Shown here piece after piece: positions 61,707 through 64,000 of a DNA stretch of 64,000 nucleotides (its first letter is position 1; each line of letters opens with the position of its first letter). The notes below the pieces were generated by a model. It did no database searches and was not told where the DNA came from. It worked only from the letters and a program-made list of their open reading frames with translations. Source of the DNA: GCA-2715965 sp047608975 (GTDB taxonomy: Bacteria > Verrucomicrobiota > Verrucomicrobiia > Limisphaerales > JAYPXF01); assembly GCA_047608975.1 (NCBI GenBank), contig JBLFYM010000001.1, positions 1 through 64,000 on the forward strand, read 5' to 3'. Both the position numbers and the translations under genes were made by a program.

Positions 61707-61886
61707 TCAGGGAAGCCTGTCGGGAACAGTTTTAAGTTCCTCGTCGCGGATTCGTTCCGGGCGCTTCTCGTTTGCGCGAACCCGTTGCAGGGATTGGGCG
61801 CATTCATTCGCCTGCTGAATGCCGAGATAAACGACCCAGGAGATAACCAGTCCGAAGGCAAAGATGGGGAAAAGAAGTATGGTCAT
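61707..61886 (-). CDS. Tiny membrane protein, second of a pair
   Basis: 59 residues from ATG 61886: a single long membrane helix right at the start (MTILLFPIFAFGLVISWVVYLGI), then 'QQANECAQSLQRVRANEKRPERIRDEELK'. It begins nine bases after the stop of the 86-residue gene, suggesting co-translation. I recall similar two-gene arrangements of tiny membrane proteins in related phyla but know no function. Confidence 0.6.
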   Translation of the reverse strand: MTILLFPIFAFGLVISWVVYLGIQQANECAQSLQRVRANEKRPERIRDEELKTVPDRLP

Positions 61887-61894
61887 AAGCCGGT

Positions 61895-62155
61895 TCAATG
61901 ATTGCTGAGGGTGTGATGCAGCAGCGCCGTGCGGACGCCCGTCCAGAGCCCGAGAATGCTCGGCACCCAGAGCCCGACAAAAAGTCCTGATGGTTGATCG
62001 ACCAGAAACCACAGGCCGACGCTCGCGGTCAGACTTGCAAAGGCGGCCCCCAGAAAGTATCGGTCGAGTGGTTGAAAGAGCTTTGTCGACTGAGCTTTCG
62101 GTTCAGCGGCGACGATGTGTTCGGTGATGTCAGTGGTGGCTTCGCTTTCGGTCAT
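61895..62155 (-). CDS. Small membrane protein, first of a pair
   Basis: 86 residues: a Thr/Glu-rich cytoplasmic start of about 30 residues, then two membrane helices ('YFLGAAFASLTASVGLWFLV' and 'GLFVGLWVPSILGLWTGVR'). The second helix motif GLFVGLWVPSILGL is striking and probably conserved. ATG at 62155. Function unknown; the neighbour 61707-61886 is probably its partner. Confidence 0.6.
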   Translation of the reverse strand: MTESEATTDITEHIVAAEPKAQSTKLFQPLDRYFLGAAFASLTASVGLWFLVDQPSGLFVGLWVPSILGLWTGVRTALLHHTLSNH

Positions 62156-62348
62156 AGGAGGTGAGGTTGAGAGTAGGGAACCATTAGCCCTCGAACGTTT
62201 CCTGAGGGGTGGGTTACAGTAGGCCCGGAATCCGGTCTGTCAAATGAGCGGCGGACGAGAAACATGGTCCCGTCCTGACATAGGTTGACAGCTGTGAAGC
62301 TATATCCGGCATGAAGCTGGGAGTTTTCGCAATTCCGCCCGCTCGGCG

Positions 62349-63161
62349 GTGAATCCTCCATCGGCACCCCCCACTTTTAAGCAGATGATGTGTAGTGGTT
62401 TAGGTGGACACCAGATTCTCTTTGTTTCGGATTACTGGAAGTATGAAAGCCTCACTTCGGCGAAGATGAACGAGAAAATGGCGGAGTACAAACGCCTCAG
62501 CAAGGAGCAGGAGAGCATGCTGAAGGAACTGGTGGGGAAAGAAACCGCCAAACCGGACCCCAATCAAGTGGTCTGCAATCGACTCGATCGCTACGACTAT
62601 GTCGGCAAGGACAAGCGTGAGGGGCTCGATAAGATCACCGCCAAATATCGCAAGGAAGAGCAGGACTCTATGCGGAGGCCGGGGGCATCACCTCGATGGT
62701 CAAGGAAGACCGCGACCGGCGCGATGAGCTTCGCGCTGCCAAACGGGAGGAATTGGCGACACTTCTGAGACCGGAAGAATTTTTGCAGTACGAAGTTCGC
62801 AATCCGCCCAACGCCCGATTGCTGAGCAGGGCGCTTCGAACTTGGTAGCGAAGCTGCCAATCAGGTCTGGGATCTCAAGTCCCGCGTTGAACAGCAGGCC
62901 CGAGAAATTGACAGCAATCGGGAAGTCGATCGCGATCTTAGAAAGCAACAGATCGCTCAGCTCCAAACTGAAACTGAAGCGTCCCTCCAGGAGTATCTGG
63001 GCGAGCGCGTCTTCCAGAACTACAAGGAAGGCAACGGTGCGAGTTGGTTGGACCGGCTGAACTCCACGTATTCTTCATCCAACAGCTCCGATGCGAGAAA
63101 ACGGCTTGAGGAGATCCTGAAAGCCCGTGGACTACCCATACCCAAACTTCCAAGAAAGTGA
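62349..63161 (+). pseudogene. Frameshifted gene for a helical (coiled-coil) exported-type protein
   Basis: Three blocks in two frames read as one protein. Frame one (62349 to about 62665) gives 'YESLTSAKMNEKMAEYKRLSKEQ ... KREGLDKITAKYRKEEQ'. A frame change near 62666-62671 leads to 'LYAEAGGITSMVKEDRDRRDELRAAKREELATLLRPEEFLQYEVRNPPNA' until a TAG at 62846-62848. The first frame then resumes at about 62853 with 'AANQVWDLKSRVEQQAREIDSNREV ... LGERVFQNYKEGNGASWLDRLN', ending TGA 63159-63161. The wording 'LLRPEEFLQYEVRNPP' and 'AANQVWDLK' is typical of a verrucomicrobial/planctomycete family of unknown function. The joint near 62850 also lacks sequence, so decay includes a deletion. Confidence 0.75.
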
Positions 63162-63186
63162 GTGAAACGGATGGTGCTCGGTTGGC

Positions 63187-63735
63187 TCAGCTGGATGTAA
63201 GCCCAGGTAATCCATCGAGACTCTTGAGATTGTGACCCTGCTGGTATTCGAGCACTCCCTTTTGACCCTTCTGGGTGGCCCACTTGGTCAGGACATCACG
63301 GTCTTCCTGGTAATCGTAGAGTGGAACCGAGTAGCCGCAGGAGTCGCTGATGCGGTTCAGTTGAACGCGGATGATGCCTCTGGTGCCGGGGAGTTCGTCG
63401 AATTCAGGGATGAGTGATTGGTATGCCGGAGTTCCCTTCTCCAACGCTTCGCCGGTTCCCTGAAAGCGCACGATTCTGGGGCCGCCGGCAAAGGCGCAGA
63501 ACATGATCACAATGCGGCCATTCTCTTTCAGATGTGCGATGGTTTCCACTCCGCTGCCGGTCAGGTCGAGGTAAGCCACCGTTGTCGGTCCCAAAATCCG
63601 AAAAGTGTCATGGGCCTTCGGCGAGCAGTTGATCAGGCCGTCACCTGCCAACGGCGCGGTAGACACAAAAAATATTCGCTGCTCGGCGATCCAGGCGGTC
63701 AGGGCACTGTCAATCTCATCAAACACTTTTCCCAT
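63187..63735 (-). CDS. Pyridoxamine 5'-phosphate oxidase-like flavin-binding protein
   Basis: About 182 residues from ATG 63735 (MGKVFDEIDSALTAWIAEQ). The split-barrel landmarks are 'IFFVSTAPLAGDGLINCSPKAHDTFRILG', 'VAYLDLTGSGVETIAHLKENGRIVIMFCAF' and 'PRIVRFQGTGEAL', which match the pyridoxamine 5'-phosphate oxidase-related branch that binds FMN or F420 and reduces small molecules. The physiological substrate is unknown. The frame is open to 63816 but that extension is not expected. Confidence 0.88.
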   Translation of the reverse strand: MGKVFDEIDSALTAWIAEQRIFFVSTAPLAGDGLINCSPKAHDTFRILGPTTVAYLDLTGSGVETIAHLKENGRIVIMFCAFAGGPRIVRFQGTGEALEKGTPAYQSLIPEFDELPGTRGIIRVQLNRISDSCGYSVPLYDYQEDRDVLTKWATQKGQKGVLEYQQGHNLKSLDGLPGLTSS

Positions 63736-63953
63736 GGTTTGAAAACCTATAGCCGTGACCGGTGAAACTGGGAAGCAGGTAAAGAATCCAAAAGGGACGC
63801 GCGGATACGATTGCAAGCCAGTGGCGGCGGTCAGGCGGAACCCGATGAGACCTCTACTCCGCGCTATCCGATTGGCTATTAACGAGTTATGTCAATCCGT
63901 CAGATAATATAGTTGACAATACGGAAGTATGTGTTTTTTGGGTTACCCCAACC

Positions 63954-64000
63954 ATGAAAGCAAAAAGTAAAAGCAAATCTGCGTTCACCCTGATCGAGTT
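63954..64000 (+). CDS. Partial prepilin-like protein (3' end outside window)
   Basis: ATG 63954 opens MKAKSKSKSAFTLIE, continuing off the right edge. The basic leader followed by A/FTLIE is the type IV prepilin/type II secretion pseudopilin cleavage and methylation signal, cut by PilD between Ala and Phe. In this lineage many exported proteins with DUF1559-like or major-pilin folds start this way. Only 15 codons are visible. Confidence 0.85.
   Translation, partial: MKAKSKSKSAFTLIE

Noticed and set aside
63905..63935. TTGACA and TAATAT words before the prepilin start
   Set aside because: A consensus -35 is present at 63913 but no -10 at correct spacing; the TAATAT lies upstream of it. No promoter can be supported.
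1..64000. CRISPR arrays, prophage or conjugative genes
   Set aside because: No regularly spaced direct repeats, cas genes, phage structural genes or integrases were seen on reading through.

Overview
The window looks like a chromosomal segment from a Verrucomicrobiota bacterium, most likely of the Pedosphaerales/Limisphaerales type; this is an inference from gene content, as no marker search could be run. The support is a complete division and cell-wall (dcw) cluster with a fused MurC-MurB protein, a divergent but genuine FtsZ, meso-diaminopimelate-type MurE, several secreted sulfatases, a cytochrome-c-like secreted protein of planctomycete/verrucomicrobial style, a hopanoid-type gene pair and a prepilin gene start at the right edge. 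The DNA is GC-rich and mostly densely coded.

Layout. 0-3 kb: a partial membrane-anchored protein, an EamA transporter and queA on the minus strand. 3.2-23.6 kb: the plus-strand dcw cluster mraZ, an unknown Arg-rich gene, rsmH, ftsL, ftsI, murE, murF, mraY, murD, a LysM protein, ftsW, murG, murC-murB, ddl, ftsQ, ftsA, ftsZ, preceded by TGGGT repeats that look like an MraZ operator. 31.4-23.7 kb, minus strand: a tight run yicC, gmk, coaC, sensor kinase, NtrC-type regulator, small membrane protein, hpnD, hpnK, small EmrE-like protein, with overlaps or gaps of a few bases throughout. 31.5-39.1 kb: orphan larA, a sulfatase, a large secreted metzincin-type protease, pyrD, sufT and tRNA-Ala(GGC). 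39.4-52.4 kb: an AroB-like synthase, a DUF2459 protein, a fused tRNA-uridine hydroxylase/pseudouridine synthase, a giant hybrid sensor kinase with tandem OB-like extracytoplasmic modules, a CBS/DRTGG-DHH pyrophosphatase, pgsA, a TPR protein and a PBP4-type carboxypeptidase. 52.4-60.7 kb: an exported catabolic block (cytochrome-c-like protein, Tat-exported DUF3500 protein, two sulfatases, a ceramidase-like protein). 60.7-64 kb: a decayed end with an IS4-type transposase remnant, two tiny membrane proteins, a frameshifted pseudogene, a pyridoxamine-oxidase-like flavoprotein and the start of a prepilin gene.

The genes form three functional themes: septal and lateral peptidoglycan synthesis (dcw cluster, PBP4), envelope lipids (hpnD/hpnK, pgsA), and degradation of sulfated or lipid-linked polymers outside the cytoplasm. 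No CRISPR array, phage, toxin-antitoxin pair or obvious defence system was seen.

The most unusual material is not one operon but (a) protein-level deviations (FtsZ with Gly in place of the first Asp of the T7 loop; a sulfatase with CWVSR instead of CxPxR; the hydroxylase/pseudouridine synthase fusion; the OB-module sensor kinase) and (b) at least four families of 80-180 bp imperfect palindromic elements scattered in intergenic spaces, two of them present here in two copies each.
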